A program made the position numbers and the translations under genes. Positions 13,333-22,060 of a stretch of DNA of 26,407 nt are shown piece by piece. The notes under the pieces were generated by a model, which was given only the letters and a program-made list of their open reading frames with translations, did no database searches and was not told where the DNA came from. Numbering within the stretch: position 1 is the stretch's first letter; each line of letters opens with the position of its first letter. Source of the DNA: RUG563 sp964423675 (GTDB lineage: Bacteria > Bacillota > Clostridia > Christensenellales > Aristaeellaceae); NCBI GenBank assembly GCA_964423675.1, contig CAYRFP010000030.1:1-26407 (forward strand), given 5' to 3'.

Positions 13333-16317
13333 ATGCGAACTGAGTTTCAGGATTTGAATTGTACGGATTTGTTCCGCTTGCCCATGAGGACAACGGTGGT
13401 ACCTTATCCGGATGCTGCGACGGCTCAAGCCGGGGAACGGGCGCTCTCCCCATTCTTCTTCTCCCTCAATGGTAGTTGGGATTTCACCTATTATCAATCC
13501 CCATACGATGTTTTCGAGCTTTCCGGCGAAGCTGGCCAGGGGCAGCAGGGGCGCATTGACGTGCCCGGCGTATGGCAGCTTCAGGGCTATGGCCTGCCCC
13601 AGTATACCAACGTGCGTTTTCCTATCCCCTATGATCCTCCCTTCGTTCCGGATGATACGCCTGTAGGCGTTTACGACCGGGATTTTTCTCTTCCAGCGGC
13701 CTTTGAGAGGCGCAAAACTGTGTTGCGTTTCGATGGTGTCAGTTCCTGCTATTACGCTTATGTGAATGGCGAACTGGCCGGCTTTGCCAAATGCCCCCAT
13801 CTGCCTTCCGAATTTGATGTTACGGCCTTTGTGCATCCGGGAAAGAATCATCTGCGCGTTGTTGTTCTCCAATGGTCAGATGGCACGTATCTGGAAGACC
13901 AGGATATGTGGCGGCTTAGCGGCCTGTTCCGGGATGTTTCACTTTTGTCCTTTGGCGAAAAGCGTATTGCGGATGTGATCGTAAAGACAGACCTTGTCTC
14001 TGATTATCGGGATGGCGTATATTCCATCTGCGCCAAGGCCGAGGGCGTATCGGACGTAAAGTTCACGCTGCTGGATGGAGAAACAGTTGTTGCGGCGCAA
14101 ACCGTTCCCGTCAAAAACGGAGAAGCTGTTTTCGAAGGAACCATTGAAAACGTAAAGGCATGGACTGCTGAAACGCCCCATCGCTATGAATGGCTGGCAG
14201 AAATTGAGGGCCAGGCCGAGCGGCAGTTTATGGGCTTCCGTAAAATTGAGATCCGCGATGCAGTCTACTATTTCAACGGTCAGCCCATCAAGCTTAAAGG
14301 CGTAAACCGCCATGATACCCACCCGACCCTGGGCTATTACACGCCCGTTAACGAAATGCTGCGGGATATTCTGCTGATGAAGCAGCACAATATCAACTGC
14401 GTCCGTACCAGCCATTATCCCAATGATCCCCGTTTCCTGTCCTTATGTGATGAATATGGCCTGTATGTGGTGGATGAAGCGGATATTGAATGTCACGGCG
14501 TAATTTGCTTCGAATCCTACGATTTCATTGCCAAGCAGCCCGTTTGGGAAAAGCAATTTGTTTCCCGGGGCGTTCGGATGGTGGAGCGGGATCGGAATCA
14601 CCCCTGCATCGTTATGTGGTCTCTAGGTAATGAATCCGGCTATGGCTGTAATCACGCGGCCATGGGCGCCGCCATGCGCGCTCTGGATAACTCTCGCCCC
14701 ATTCATTATGAGCGGGATGATAAAACTGAAACGGCCGATGTATTCAGCCGTATGTATGCCACCATTCCCTGGATGCTGGAAATGGTGCAGGAGCATCCCC
14801 GGAAGCCTTTCTTCCAGTGCGAATATGCCCACGCCATGGGTCAGGGTCCCGGGCTTCTGGAGGATTATTGGCAAGCATTCTATGCGCATCCAGAATTCAT
14901 GGGCGGCTGTGTCTGGGAATGGGCGGATCACGGATTGGTTAAGGAAGAAAACGGCCAAAAGTACTATGCATATGGCGGCGATTTCGGCGAATGGCCCCAT
15001 GACGGCTGTTTCTGCGTGGATGCGCTGACCTATCCGGATCGTACGCCCCACACGGGCCTGACGGAATACAAGCATGTGCTGCGCCCGGTTCGCGCGCAAA
15101 TGGTCGATGAAGCCAAGGGGCTTGTTCGGTTCCATAATTATCTTTCTTTCCAGGATCTCAGTTTCCTGCGGGGCCGATATGCCGTGGTTTCCGGGGCGCG
15201 GACGCTGGCGCAGGGAGAATTCATCCTGTCCACCATGCCCGGCTGCGATGAAGAGATTGCGCTGAATCTGGGCAATTATCCGGAAGATGCTTATCTGAAC
15301 TTCGCGTTCACCCTCCGCGAAAATACGCCCTGGGCTCCCGCTGGTTTCGTTGTGGCGCAAGATCAGCTGGCGCTTACGTTGGGGCAGTCCCAAGCCAAGG
15401 CTTCTCTTGCCGTGAATGCCCTGACCGTTGAAAAGACGCATGGCGGCGTGACTGTTCATGGCAATGATTTCTCTGTTTCCTTCCAGCGCGAGGGCATGAG
15501 CGCTCTGCATTTCCATGGAAAAGACATGCTGCATCAGGGGCTACGGCCGAACCTGTGGCGCGCGCCCACGGATAACGATCGGGGTGGCCCGCGAGCCCGA
15601 TTGTGGTCGGAAATCGGTCTGGATAAGCTGCTGTGCCGCTGCGAGAAGCTTGAAGCCGCAGAAGTAAACGACGCGGTAGAAGTGACGCTACAAGGGGTTT
15701 ACGGCGAAAAGGTGATGCCGCCTCTGCTGCGCATCACGCAGAAATACGTCGTAACGGGCGAAGGCAAAATCACACTGGATATTGCGTATTCGCCCCTCAA
15801 GGAAATCGAGGTTTATCTGCCGCGCCTGGGCATGCGGCTGGAAATGCCCGGTGAATTTGAACGGTTGATCTGGCAGGGCCGCGGCCCCCATGAAAACTAT
15901 CCGGACAAGAAAACTTCGGCGCTGGTTGGCCGCTACGAAACCACTGTAGAAGCCACCCACGAGCCCTACGTGCGGCCCCAGGAAAATGGTGCGCGAGGTG
16001 ATGTTTCTTTTGCCGCCTTGCTCAATCCCCGTGGGCTGGGCCTGATGGTTGGCGGCGATTGCTTCAGCTTCAGTGCTCATCACTATACCCCCGAAATGCT
16101 GACCGATGCACAGCACACCATTGAACTGGGGCATACCGAGGAAATCACCTGGCTGATCGATGGCGTGATGGGCCCTCTGGGCACCAATTCCTGTGGCCCC
16201 GAACCGCTGGAAAAGGATCGGCTGTATCTGAAAGAGCCCCGTTCCTTCCATTTCACGTTCCTGCCCTTCGATGCACAAACGCTGTCCGTTGACGGCGCTG
16301 CAAAGGTTATCCGCTAA
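13333..16317 (+). CDS. lacZ: GH2 beta-galactosidase (LacZ type)
   Basis: It hydrolyses beta-galactosides such as lactose in the cytoplasm. The product has 994 aa, near the 1,023 aa of E. coli LacZ. Domain order is the sugar-binding jelly roll (LNGSWDFTYY, DVPGVWQLQGYGLPQYTN), the immunoglobulin-like domain, the TIM barrel with NRHDTHPTLGY and RTSHYPNDPRF, and the large C-terminal Bgal small-chain domain (LWRAPTDNDRG, GRGPHENYPDKK). Acid/base Glu434 lies in WSLGNESGYG and nucleophile Glu497 in FFQCEYAHAMG. There is no signal peptide. The ATG has GGAGG eight bases upstream. It is transcribed alone, ending in a hairpin terminator; no permease or LacI gene is adjacent. Confidence 0.96.
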   Translation: MRTEFQDLNCTDLFRLPMRTTVVPYPDAATAQAGERALSPFFFSLNGSWDFTYYQSPYDVFELSGEAGQGQQGRIDVPGVWQLQGYGLPQYTNVRFPIPYDPPFVPDDTPVGVYDRDFSLPAAFERRKTVLRFDGVSSCYYAYVNGELAGFAKCPHLPSEFDVTAFVHPGKNHLRVVVLQWSDGTYLEDQDMWRLSGLFRDVSLLSFGEKRIADVIVKTDLVSDYRDGVYSICAKAEGVSDVKFTLLDGETVVAAQTVPVKNGEAVFEGTIENVKAWTAETPHRYEWLAEIEGQAERQFMGFRKIEIRDAVYYFNGQPIKLKGVNRHDTHPTLGYYTPVNEMLRDILLMKQHNINCVRTSHYPNDPRFLSLCDEYGLYVVDEADIECHGVICFESYDFIAKQPVWEKQFVSRGVRMVERDRNHPCIVMWSLGNESGYGCNHAAMGAAMRALDNSRPIHYERDDKTETADVFSRMYATIPWMLEMVQEHPRKPFFQCEYAHAMGQGPGLLEDYWQAFYAHPEFMGGCVWEWADHGLVKEENGQKYYAYGGDFGEWPHDGCFCVDALTYPDRTPHTGLTEYKHVLRPVRAQMVDEAKGLVRFHNYLSFQDLSFLRGRYAVVSGARTLAQGEFILSTMPGCDEEIALNLGNYPEDAYLNFAFTLRENTPWAPAGFVVAQDQLALTLGQSQAKASLAVNALTVEKTHGGVTVHGNDFSVSFQREGMSALHFHGKDMLHQGLRPNLWRAPTDNDRGGPRARLWSEIGLDKLLCRCEKLEAAEVNDAVEVTLQGVYGEKVMPPLLRITQKYVVTGEGKITLDIAYSPLKEIEVYLPRLGMRLEMPGEFERLIWQGRGPHENYPDKKTSALVGRYETTVEATHEPYVRPQENGARGDVSFAALLNPRGLGLMVGGDCFSFSAHHYTPEMLTDAQHTIELGHTEEITWLIDGVMGPLGTNSCGPEPLEKDRLYLKEPRSFHFTFLPFDAQTLSVDGAAKVIR

Positions 16318-16329
16318 AGTATTCTTTCT

Positions 16330-16368
16330 CCACCCCCCGCTTGCGCGTTCCGCGCTGGTGGGGCTTTT
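16330..16368 (+). terminator. Terminator between the convergent lacZ and sigF genes
   Basis: CCACC (16330-16334) pairs with GGTGG (16357-16361) and GCGCG (16343-16347) with CGCGC (16351-16355), leaving an internal bulge, followed by CTTTTCTT. The structure is imperfect. It abuts the sigF stop codon on the opposite strand and may serve both genes. Confidence 0.5.
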
Positions 16369-16369
16369 C

Positions 16370-17026
16370 TTATGCGATTGTCCACTGGGCGATAAAACGC
16401 TGCCTAGCAAGCTGTTCCCGCCTCGAAATGCTAGATTGGGAGATGCGCAACGCTCCTGCTAATTCGCTTTGGCTTCTTCCTGCTTCAAATCGTTGCAAAA
16501 GCAGCCAGCCATCCCCTGATGGAAGGCGTTGGAGAATATCCCGAATAAAGAATCTTTCCAGCCATCGCTCGCTTTGCGGATCCGGGAAAGCGGGAAGGGG
16601 GAACTCCACCGCATCATAGGAGACGGACGGCTGATCCGCTTCTAACAAAAGTACTAGTTCTTCCGGCGTTGTTTCTGCTGCCCGTGCCATGGCGCAGATA
16701 GACGGTTCCTTTCCCGTTTCCCGGATTATCCTTTCCTGAAATGCCTGTGCGCGCCGCAGCGTTCCCTGAGCCCGCCATCCAAGCGCCCTGGAAAAGGCGC
16801 GGCGCATTTCCCCCAGAATCCAGGGCACGGCATACGTGGAAAACCGGCAATTCCTTTCCTTCTGAAATCTGCGAATTGCCTGCACCAGCCCCATGCAGCC
16901 CATTTGGAATGCGTCCTCACAAAAGGAGAAGCGTTTGCTCAGCGATTGCACCAGCGGCATATGCTCCCGTACCAGAGCCGCCAATGCATCCGGGTCGCCC
17001 GCCTGCGCCTGCGTGAATTTGTCCAT
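16370..17026 (-). CDS. sigF: Sporulation sigma factor SigF
   Basis: This is the forespore-specific RNA polymerase sigma factor, third gene of the spoIIA operon. Region 2 shows EDAFQMGCMGLVQAIRRFQKE and RFSTYAVPWILGEMRR. Region 4.2 shows LLQRFEAGRSQSELAGALRISQSSISRRE. At 218 aa it is clearly shorter than B. subtilis SigF (255 aa), mainly from a short N-terminus and a compact region 3. The operon position fixes the identity. It starts one base after the spoIIAB stop. In the known pathway it is held inactive by SpoIIAB until SpoIIAA is dephosphorylated. Confidence 0.92.
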   Translation of the reverse strand: MDKFTQAQAGDPDALAALVREHMPLVQSLSKRFSFCEDAFQMGCMGLVQAIRRFQKERNCRFSTYAVPWILGEMRRAFSRALGWRAQGTLRRAQAFQERIIRETGKEPSICAMARAAETTPEELVLLLEADQPSVSYDAVEFPLPAFPDPQSERWLERFFIRDILQRLPSGDGWLLLQRFEAGRSQSELAGALRISQSSISRREQLARQRFIAQWTIA

Positions 17027-17027
17027 C

Positions 17028-17459
17028 TCATTTGCTCCTCAGCCGTTTTTCCATGCGCACGGTGGTGCCTTCCCCCGCAACGGATGCCACATCCACCTTG
17101 TCCATAAACGTCTGCATCACAGAAAAGCCCATACCGGATCGTTCCTTTTCCGGCTGCGTTGTAAAAAAAGGCTGCATGGCCTGCGCCACATCTGCGATGC
17201 CCCGCCCCTGATCTGCCACAGAAATTTCTAATATGTCATCCGTCCGCAGCGCCGCCGTGATCTCCACCACACCTTTTTTCTCTCCATATCCATGCACGAT
17301 GGCATTAGTCACCGCCTCGCTCACGGCTGTTTTAATATCCGCCAGCACATCCAGTGTAGGATCCAGCTGCACCGCAAAAGCGCTGACTGCCACCCGGGCA
17401 AAACTTTCGTTTTCCGGCACGCTGAGAAATTCCAGTTTCATTTGGTTCATCGTATGCAT
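17028..17459 (-). CDS. spoIIAB: Anti-sigma F factor SpoIIAB
   Basis: This GHKL-fold serine kinase binds and inhibits SigF and phosphorylates SpoIIAA. The 143-aa sequence has the N-box (SEAVTNAIVHGY), G1 box (ISVADQGRGI) and G2 box (RSGMGFSVMQTFMD). The ATG at 17459 has GGAGGGG six bases upstream. Two further ATGs follow within seven codons but are less well placed. It lies 14 bases after spoIIAA and one base before sigF. Confidence 0.95.
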   Translation of the reverse strand: MHTMNQMKLEFLSVPENESFARVAVSAFAVQLDPTLDVLADIKTAVSEAVTNAIVHGYGEKKGVVEITAALRTDDILEISVADQGRGIADVAQAMQPFFTTQPEKERSGMGFSVMQTFMDKVDVASVAGEGTTVRMEKRLRSK

Positions 17460-17473
17460 CTCTCGCCCCTCCG

Positions 17474-17773
17474 TCAGATAATCTCAATGATCTGGTTCAT
17501 GCCAGAAAGCATAAAAATCCGTTCGATATGCGGGTTCATGTTTTTCACGGCCACTCGTCCCCCGCGCTGTGCCAATACGCGATACCGTCCCAGAATCACG
17601 CCGATCCCCGATGAATCCATAAAGGTCAGCCCCTGCAAATCAAGCACCAGCTTTTTCACGCCCGGGTCGGCAATCAATCCATCCAATTCTCGCCGAATGC
17701 TCTGGGCGCTGCAATGATCAAGTTCTCCTGTCAGGCGCACCGTCACCTGGTCGCGCCGCCGTTCATGCTCCAT
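17474..17773 (-). CDS. spoIIAA: Anti-sigma F factor antagonist SpoIIAA
   Basis: This is a 99-aa STAS-domain protein. The conserved FMDSSGIGVILGRY motif carries the regulatory serine (Ser54 or Ser55) phosphorylated by SpoIIAB. The unphosphorylated form releases SigF in the forespore. The ATG has GGGAGGG six bases upstream. It is the first gene of the spoIIA operon, preceded by a SigH-like promoter. Confidence 0.95.
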   Translation of the reverse strand: MEHERRRDQVTVRLTGELDHCSAQSIRRELDGLIADPGVKKLVLDLQGLTFMDSSGIGVILGRYRVLAQRGGRVAVKNMNPHIERIFMLSGMNQIIEII

Positions 17774-17802
17774 ACGCTTCCCTCCCTGTTTCGTGCTCTA
17801 AA

Positions 17803-17832
17803 TAATTCATGCATTCACAAATACTATCCTGC
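17803..17832 (-). promoter_or_regulatory. SigH-like promoter of the spoIIA operon
   Basis: On the minus strand GCAGGATA (17825-17832) matches the SigH -35 pattern RnAGGAwWW, and CATGAATTA ending at 17803 matches the -10 pattern RnnGAATww except for its first base; the spacer is about 12 bases. Transcription would start about 20 bases before the spoIIAA ATG. In B. subtilis this operon is also SigH-dependent and Spo0A-activated. Confidence 0.7.
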
Positions 17833-18225
17833 CACGAAAAATAGCGTTTTATGCATTCCCGCTCGGATCCACTCGACAGTTTTTTCCTTGATTGCTTCAC
17901 CCGCATGAATCCGATAGCAGTTGAAATGAAATCCAAATTTCTCTCCCGCATTTCTGTGACCGAATGAATCGTTTCTGTTCAACATCGGCGGCGATGTCCG
18001 CTCCCTGACCTTAAAAATATTCAATAGCACGATGCCTGTGACAACCCATCCATCTTCAAAATCGGCTGGTTAATCTTTTTACACCCGCTGTTTTTCACAA
18101 AGAAAACAAATCGTTTTATGCTTGACCCGTTCCATAAACTGCTTGTCAGAACGATCATATCGCGTAGTCATTGTTCATCATCGCTGCATATCTTTTTTGA
18201 TATGCCCAGATTTGCAAAAAGACAT
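17833..18225. other. Intergenic stretch between spoIIA and the MATE promoter
   Basis: There is no supported gene. Minus-strand frames here lack ribosome binding sites and family resemblance, and the frame open from 18118 on the plus strand is upstream of the true MATE promoter. Spo0A or other regulator sites may lie near 17833-17950, but I cannot identify any with confidence. Confidence 0.35.
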
Positions 18226-18254
18226 TTTACATATCACTCCTTTGGCATTATAAT
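18226..18254 (+). promoter_or_regulatory. Promoter of the second intact MATE gene
   Basis: The -35 is TTTACA (18226-18231), followed by a 17-base spacer and a perfect -10 TATAAT (18249-18254). It lies 44 bases before the TTG start at 18298, which confirms that the longer upstream reading frame is not translated. Confidence 0.8.
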
Positions 18255-18297
18255 ACATAGTGGGAAACATGCAATCGGAAATCGGGAGGGGTTTGGC

Positions 18298-19638
18298 TTG
18301 AACAAGGATTTGACGGTTGGGAAGCCCAGCACTGTGCTTTGGAAGTTCTGCATGCCGCTTTTTGGCAGCATCATTTTTCAGCAGCTATATAATATTGCCG
18401 ACAGCTGGGTGGCAGGCCGGTTTGTCAGCCAGAATGCGTTGGCCGCCGTGGGCAACAGCTATGAGATTACCCTAATTTTCATTGCCTTTGCCTTCGGCTG
18501 TAATATCGGCTGTTCGGTAATTGTATCTCAGCTTTTCGGCGCAAAAGCCTATGAAAAAATGAAAACCGCCATCTATACGGCCATGATTGCCAGCGCCGTC
18601 GTCTGCGCCATGCTGATGGTAGACGGGCTGTTGGTTTGCGATGCACTGCTGCATCTGATCAACACGCCCGAAGAAGTATTTGCGGATTCCAAACTCTATC
18701 TAGATATTTACATCTGGGGTCTCCCCTTTGTGTTCTTTTATAATATCAGCACTGGCATTTTCTCCGCGCTGGGCGACAGCAAAACTCCTTTTATTTTCCT
18801 GGCCGTCTCGTCCGTGACCAATATCTTTATGGATATTCTATTTGTTACGGAGTTTGAAACGGGAGTAGCCGGTGTTGCCTGGGCAACATTTATTTGCCAA
18901 GGCGCAAGCTGTGTGCTGGCCGTTGTAGTGGTGCTCATTCGGTTGAACAAAATCCATGCAGAAGGAAAAAGTCCCCTGTTTTCCAAAAAGCTTCTGGGGC
19001 GCTTCGCCGCCATTGCCATTCCAAGTATTCTCCAGCAAAGCTTCATTTCCATAGGCAATATCATGGTGCAGGGGCTGATTAATAGCTTCGGCACAGATAT
19101 TATGGCCGGTTATTCTGCCGCCGTTAAGCTGAATAATCTGGTAATCACCTCTTTTACAACGCTCGGAAATGGCGTATCCAATTTCGCTGCGCAGAATATC
19201 GGTGCGCATAAGATGGATCGGGTAAAGGAAGGGTTTAAGGCTGGGCTGAAGCTGGTGTGGATGCTATGCGTTCCGTTGGTTATTTTGTACTTCTTCTGCG
19301 GCAAAATACTGATCGGTTTTTTCCTGGACGCACCTACAGAACCGGCGCTCCGCAGCGGTCTGGCCTTCCTGCGCATTCTGTCGCCTTTTTACTTCGTTGT
19401 GTCCACCAAGCTGGTAGCAGATGGCATTCTTCGCGGAGCTGGCATGATGAAACCGTTTATGGTCGCAACCTTCACGGATTTGATACTGCGCGTGGCTCTG
19501 GCCTTTGTGCTGTCTGGCACGTCGCTGGGATCCAATGGCATTTGGTGTGCCTGGCCGCTTGGATGGTGTGTGGGCACTTGCCTTTCGCTGATTTTTTATC
19601 ATCGCGGCGTATGGAACAAATCCGCAACGGCGTTATAA
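18298..19638 (+). CDS. MATE-family efflux transporter with a TTG start
   Basis: This is a multidrug/toxin exporter of about 446 aa with roughly 12 membrane helices. Typical features are LWKFCMPLFGSIIFQQLYNIADSWVAGRFV, the pseudo-symmetric second half from FAAIAIPSILQQSFISIGNIMVQGLIN, and the C-terminal ADGILRGAGMMKPFMVAT ... SNGIWCAWPLGW. The frame is open from an ATG at 18118, but the promoter -10 lies inside that extension. TTG at 18298 has GGGAGGGG eight bases upstream and starts the protein exactly at the family N-terminus (LNKDLTVGKP). A bidirectional terminator follows. Confidence 0.92.
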   Translation: MNKDLTVGKPSTVLWKFCMPLFGSIIFQQLYNIADSWVAGRFVSQNALAAVGNSYEITLIFIAFAFGCNIGCSVIVSQLFGAKAYEKMKTAIYTAMIASAVVCAMLMVDGLLVCDALLHLINTPEEVFADSKLYLDIYIWGLPFVFFYNISTGIFSALGDSKTPFIFLAVSSVTNIFMDILFVTEFETGVAGVAWATFICQGASCVLAVVVVLIRLNKIHAEGKSPLFSKKLLGRFAAIAIPSILQQSFISIGNIMVQGLINSFGTDIMAGYSAAVKLNNLVITSFTTLGNGVSNFAAQNIGAHKMDRVKEGFKAGLKLVWMLCVPLVILYFFCGKILIGFFLDAPTEPALRSGLAFLRILSPFYFVVSTKLVADGILRGAGMMKPFMVATFTDLILRVALAFVLSGTSLGSNGIWCAWPLGWCVGTCLSLIFYHRGVWNKSATAL

Positions 19639-19645
19639 AGGAAAA

Positions 19646-19676
19646 CCCCGAGGTTGATCGACCTCGGGGCTTTTTT
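19646..19676 (+). terminator. Intrinsic terminator after MATE
   Basis: Perfect 9-base arms CCCCGAGGT (19646-19654) and ACCTCGGGG (19661-19669) with a 6-base loop are followed by C and six T. A shorter T-run on the other strand lets it also serve the convergent permease remnant. Confidence 0.93.
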
Positions 19677-19694
19677 CATTGCCTGATCCACGGC

Positions 19695-20830
19695 TTATTC
19701 TGTCCGCAACGCAATAACAGGATCCTTTTTTGCTTCCTTCTTCGCCGGAAGCAGTCCGCCGATGATCGTAATCACGATGCTGAGAACGATCAGAACCAGA
19801 GAAGAACTGGCAGGAAGCTGCGCCTCCAAATCAGCCAGACCGGAAAGCCGTTCGATTATGCTATTGATCGGGATCAGTACCAGTAGCGAAACACCAATAC
19901 CCAGCCCCCCGGAACAACAGCCAATAGTAAATGTTTCGGCATTGAAAACCTGGGATATATTACGCTTGGACGCGCCCAGCGCGCGCAGAATGCCAATTTC
20001 CTTCGTGCGCTCCATAACGGAAATGTGCGTGATGATGCCAATCATAATGCAAGACACCACCAGAGAAACAGAAACAAAAGCCACCAACACATACGAAATA
20101 CCGTCAATAATCGTTGTAATTGGGAACGTGAGCATGGCCACATAATCTATGCACGTAATCTGCGCATAATCTAAATGCTGATGGAAGCAGGCGCATCGTA
20201 ACTCACCTTGCCAAAGGCAACCAGATTGTCTTCATAGGAAGAACCAGCAATGTATTCATCATATACAGTCAGCAAAATTTCTCGCCTGGGCTCTGCGGCA
20301 AGCCATTGATCCAATGCATCTGCCATGGCGGTTTCGTCCATAGCCATGTTCATGCCTTCTCCCGCTGTCTGGGCCGTATCGATGTTGGGTGCATAGTACA
20401 CATCAGCTTATAGAACGAAGCTTTTTCCGAAATGCGAAGATCGCTTAAATAGGTTTTGGCATCCGCAGCCTTGGCTTCGTCATCCATGGATTCAAACTTC
20501 ATTCCGGTTAGCACATTTATTTCCGGATTCGCTTCCTGCATCTGAATCATAGCGTTTTCATTGGAATATGCAATGATATAGTCCGTCAATTTTGTCGTAT
20601 AAGCAACGGTCGTGGTGATATTGACATTGGGCGCTCCTTCCCTAGCATGGATAATTCCGCTGATTTTCAGTTCCAGCGCATTTTGAAGAAGCGTTTCTTC
20701 GTCCAGCGTGACATTTTCTATATAGGAATATGTGCCATTTTCATTAACAATATAATGGTCACAGGCCGGAACAAGATAAAAAACGTGATCGATGATATCT
20801 GCGTATTCGATATGAAGTTCATCCGTTTTT
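19695..20830 (-). pseudogene. Decayed FtsX-type ABC transporter permease
   Basis: The C-terminal 140 or so residues are intact in one frame: four-helix FtsX domain, SVMERTKEIGILRALGASKRNI, AETFTIGCCSGGLG and the ending KKDPVIALRTE. Upstream pieces fall in other frames. These include AGSSYEDNLVAFGKVSYDAPASISI (20171 to about 20400) and ELHIEYADIIDHVFYLV through LTDYIIAYSNENAMI, VLTGMKFE and FYKLM (about 20400-20820). Frame changes occur near 20150 and 20400. About 40 residues expected between ASISI and DYAQIT are missing, and stops lie upstream of 20830. The ATPase domain and first membrane helix are absent. Such permeases export lipoproteins or antimicrobial peptides; this one cannot function. 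Confidence 0.8.
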
Positions 20831-20905
20831 CTCCGCTTTCGATCTTACCGACGGCGTTCCGATACTGCGCCTTCGGAGGATCCGCTCATGTTCGCTCAAT
20901 CCATC

Positions 20906-21001
20906 TTATCCAAAGCTGTAATTGTACCGGTCAAATTCTTTCTCAACCCGTTCCCGATGGGATTTCACATCCGTCAGGGTTTGAAAAGCTGCCTTTGACA
21001 T
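20906..21001 (-). CDS. Short ORF after the activase, possibly a truncated gene start
   Basis: The 31-codon ORF starts MSKAAFQTLTDVK and ends FDRYNYSFG. GGAGGG lies 12 bases upstream, a rather long spacing, and the ORF starts 23 bases after the activase stop. I recognise no family. It may be the first part of a third gene of the glycyl radical enzyme operon that was lost when DNA joined the permease remnant, or a chance ORF. Confidence 0.3.
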   Translation of the reverse strand: MSKAAFQTLTDVKSHRERVEKEFDRYNYSFG

Positions 21002-21024
21002 ATCAAAACAAAACCCTCCTGATG

Positions 21025-21931
21025 CTATGCTTTCTTAACCGGAACATGCGTCTGTTCCTGAACGATCTGAATCCACATTTCTACCGTTTGCTGTTCCGGA
21101 AATGTCAGATGACTCAAAGGGTACTCCTTACCCAGCATATTGGTTTTCCGGGAGCCCAGCGGATGGTAAGGTTCGAGATTGATCTCTGTCACATGCCGCA
21201 TTGCATTCGCCATCTCCGCAATTCCACGCAGATGCTCCGGCGTATCATTGATCGTCGGGATGATCGGACAACGCAAAACAGAAGCCGCCCCCAAATCATC
21301 CAGCATTTTCAGATTCTCCAAAATTTTATCATTTGGAACGCCGGTATAGGTTTCATGCTTCTGAGAATCTGTCAGCTTATAGTCGAACAGAAACAGATCA
21401 ACCAACGGTGCGATTTTCCGGTACTGCTCAGACGGTGCAAACCCGCAGGTTTCCATACAGGTATGCAAGCCTTTCTCTTTGGCTGCTTTCAGCAACGCAT
21501 AAGTAAATTCAAACTGCGCCATTGGCTCTCCACCTGAAACCGTAAGGCCGCCGCCGGAATTCTGATAAAAGATTCCATCTTTCATCACCTCTTTCAATGC
21601 TTCCTCCACTGAAATGGTGTACCCTACCGTCTCCAGAGCATCCGCATAACACCGTTCTGCACAGCGTCCGAACCGCACACATTTTTCCCGATGAAACAGA
21701 TGTCCGCTCTCCGTGATTTCGTGGCACCCCATCGGGCAGGCAACCACACATTGCCCGCAGCGAATGCACTTCTTCTCATCGAAAAACAGCTCTACCTCGG
21801 ATGATTTCGCTTCCGGATTGTGACACCAAAGACAATTCAGCGGGCAGCCCTTTACGAAAACCGTTGTCCGAATGCCCGGTCCGTCATTGATACAAAATTT
21901 CTGAATATTAAAAGATTGTGCCCTTCATCAT
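21025..21931 (-). CDS. Glycyl radical enzyme activase (radical SAM), apparent frameshift near the start
   Basis: Activases abstract hydrogen from the glycyl site of their partner enzyme using S-adenosylmethionine. The radical SAM motif is GCPLNCLWCHNP. A complete ferredoxin cluster motif follows (CIRCGQCVVACP), then a second (CVRFGRCAERCYADAL) in which the second cysteine is Phe. Further motifs are GGGLTVSGGEPM and LEPYHPLG. The natural start MMKGTIF at 21931 has AGGGG six bases upstream, but the run at 21910-21913 has one base too many. The frame must shift there to continue NIQKFCINDGPGIRTT. With that base removed the protein has about 301 aa, the family length. A sequencing slip or a real mutation is possible. 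It has its own promoter. Confidence 0.85.
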
Positions 21932-21956
21932 AAGTTGTCCCCTGCTCTTGCTTTTT

Positions 21957-22011
21957 CATTTGGGTTAAATATCTTTGGGTTCATAATAGTACACGCATTC
22001 CCAAATGTCAA
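21957..22011 (-). promoter_or_regulatory. Activase promoter with inverted operator-like repeats
   Basis: On the minus strand, -35 TTGACA (22006-22011), a 17-base spacer and -10 TATTAT (21983-21988) form a strong promoter between the glycyl radical enzyme and its activase. CATTTGGG (21957-21964) and CCCAAATG (22000-22007) form a perfect 8-base inverted pair, and a further TTTGGG lies at 21974-21979. One repeat overlaps the -35 box, as a repressor site would. Confidence 0.6.
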
Positions 22012-22060
22012 TTTATCCGGACCTGATCTTCTGGCAGAAAGCGTTTGATTTTCTCCCGGA

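Noticed and set aside
17763..18030. Small minus-strand open frames upstream of spoIIAA
   Set aside because: They overlap the SigH-like promoter, lack ribosome binding sites and resemble no protein family.
18118..18297. N-terminal extension of the second MATE protein from the ATG at 18118
   Set aside because: A TTTACA-17-TATAAT promoter lies inside it, and a strong Shine-Dalgarno precedes the TTG at 18298, where the family N-terminus begins.
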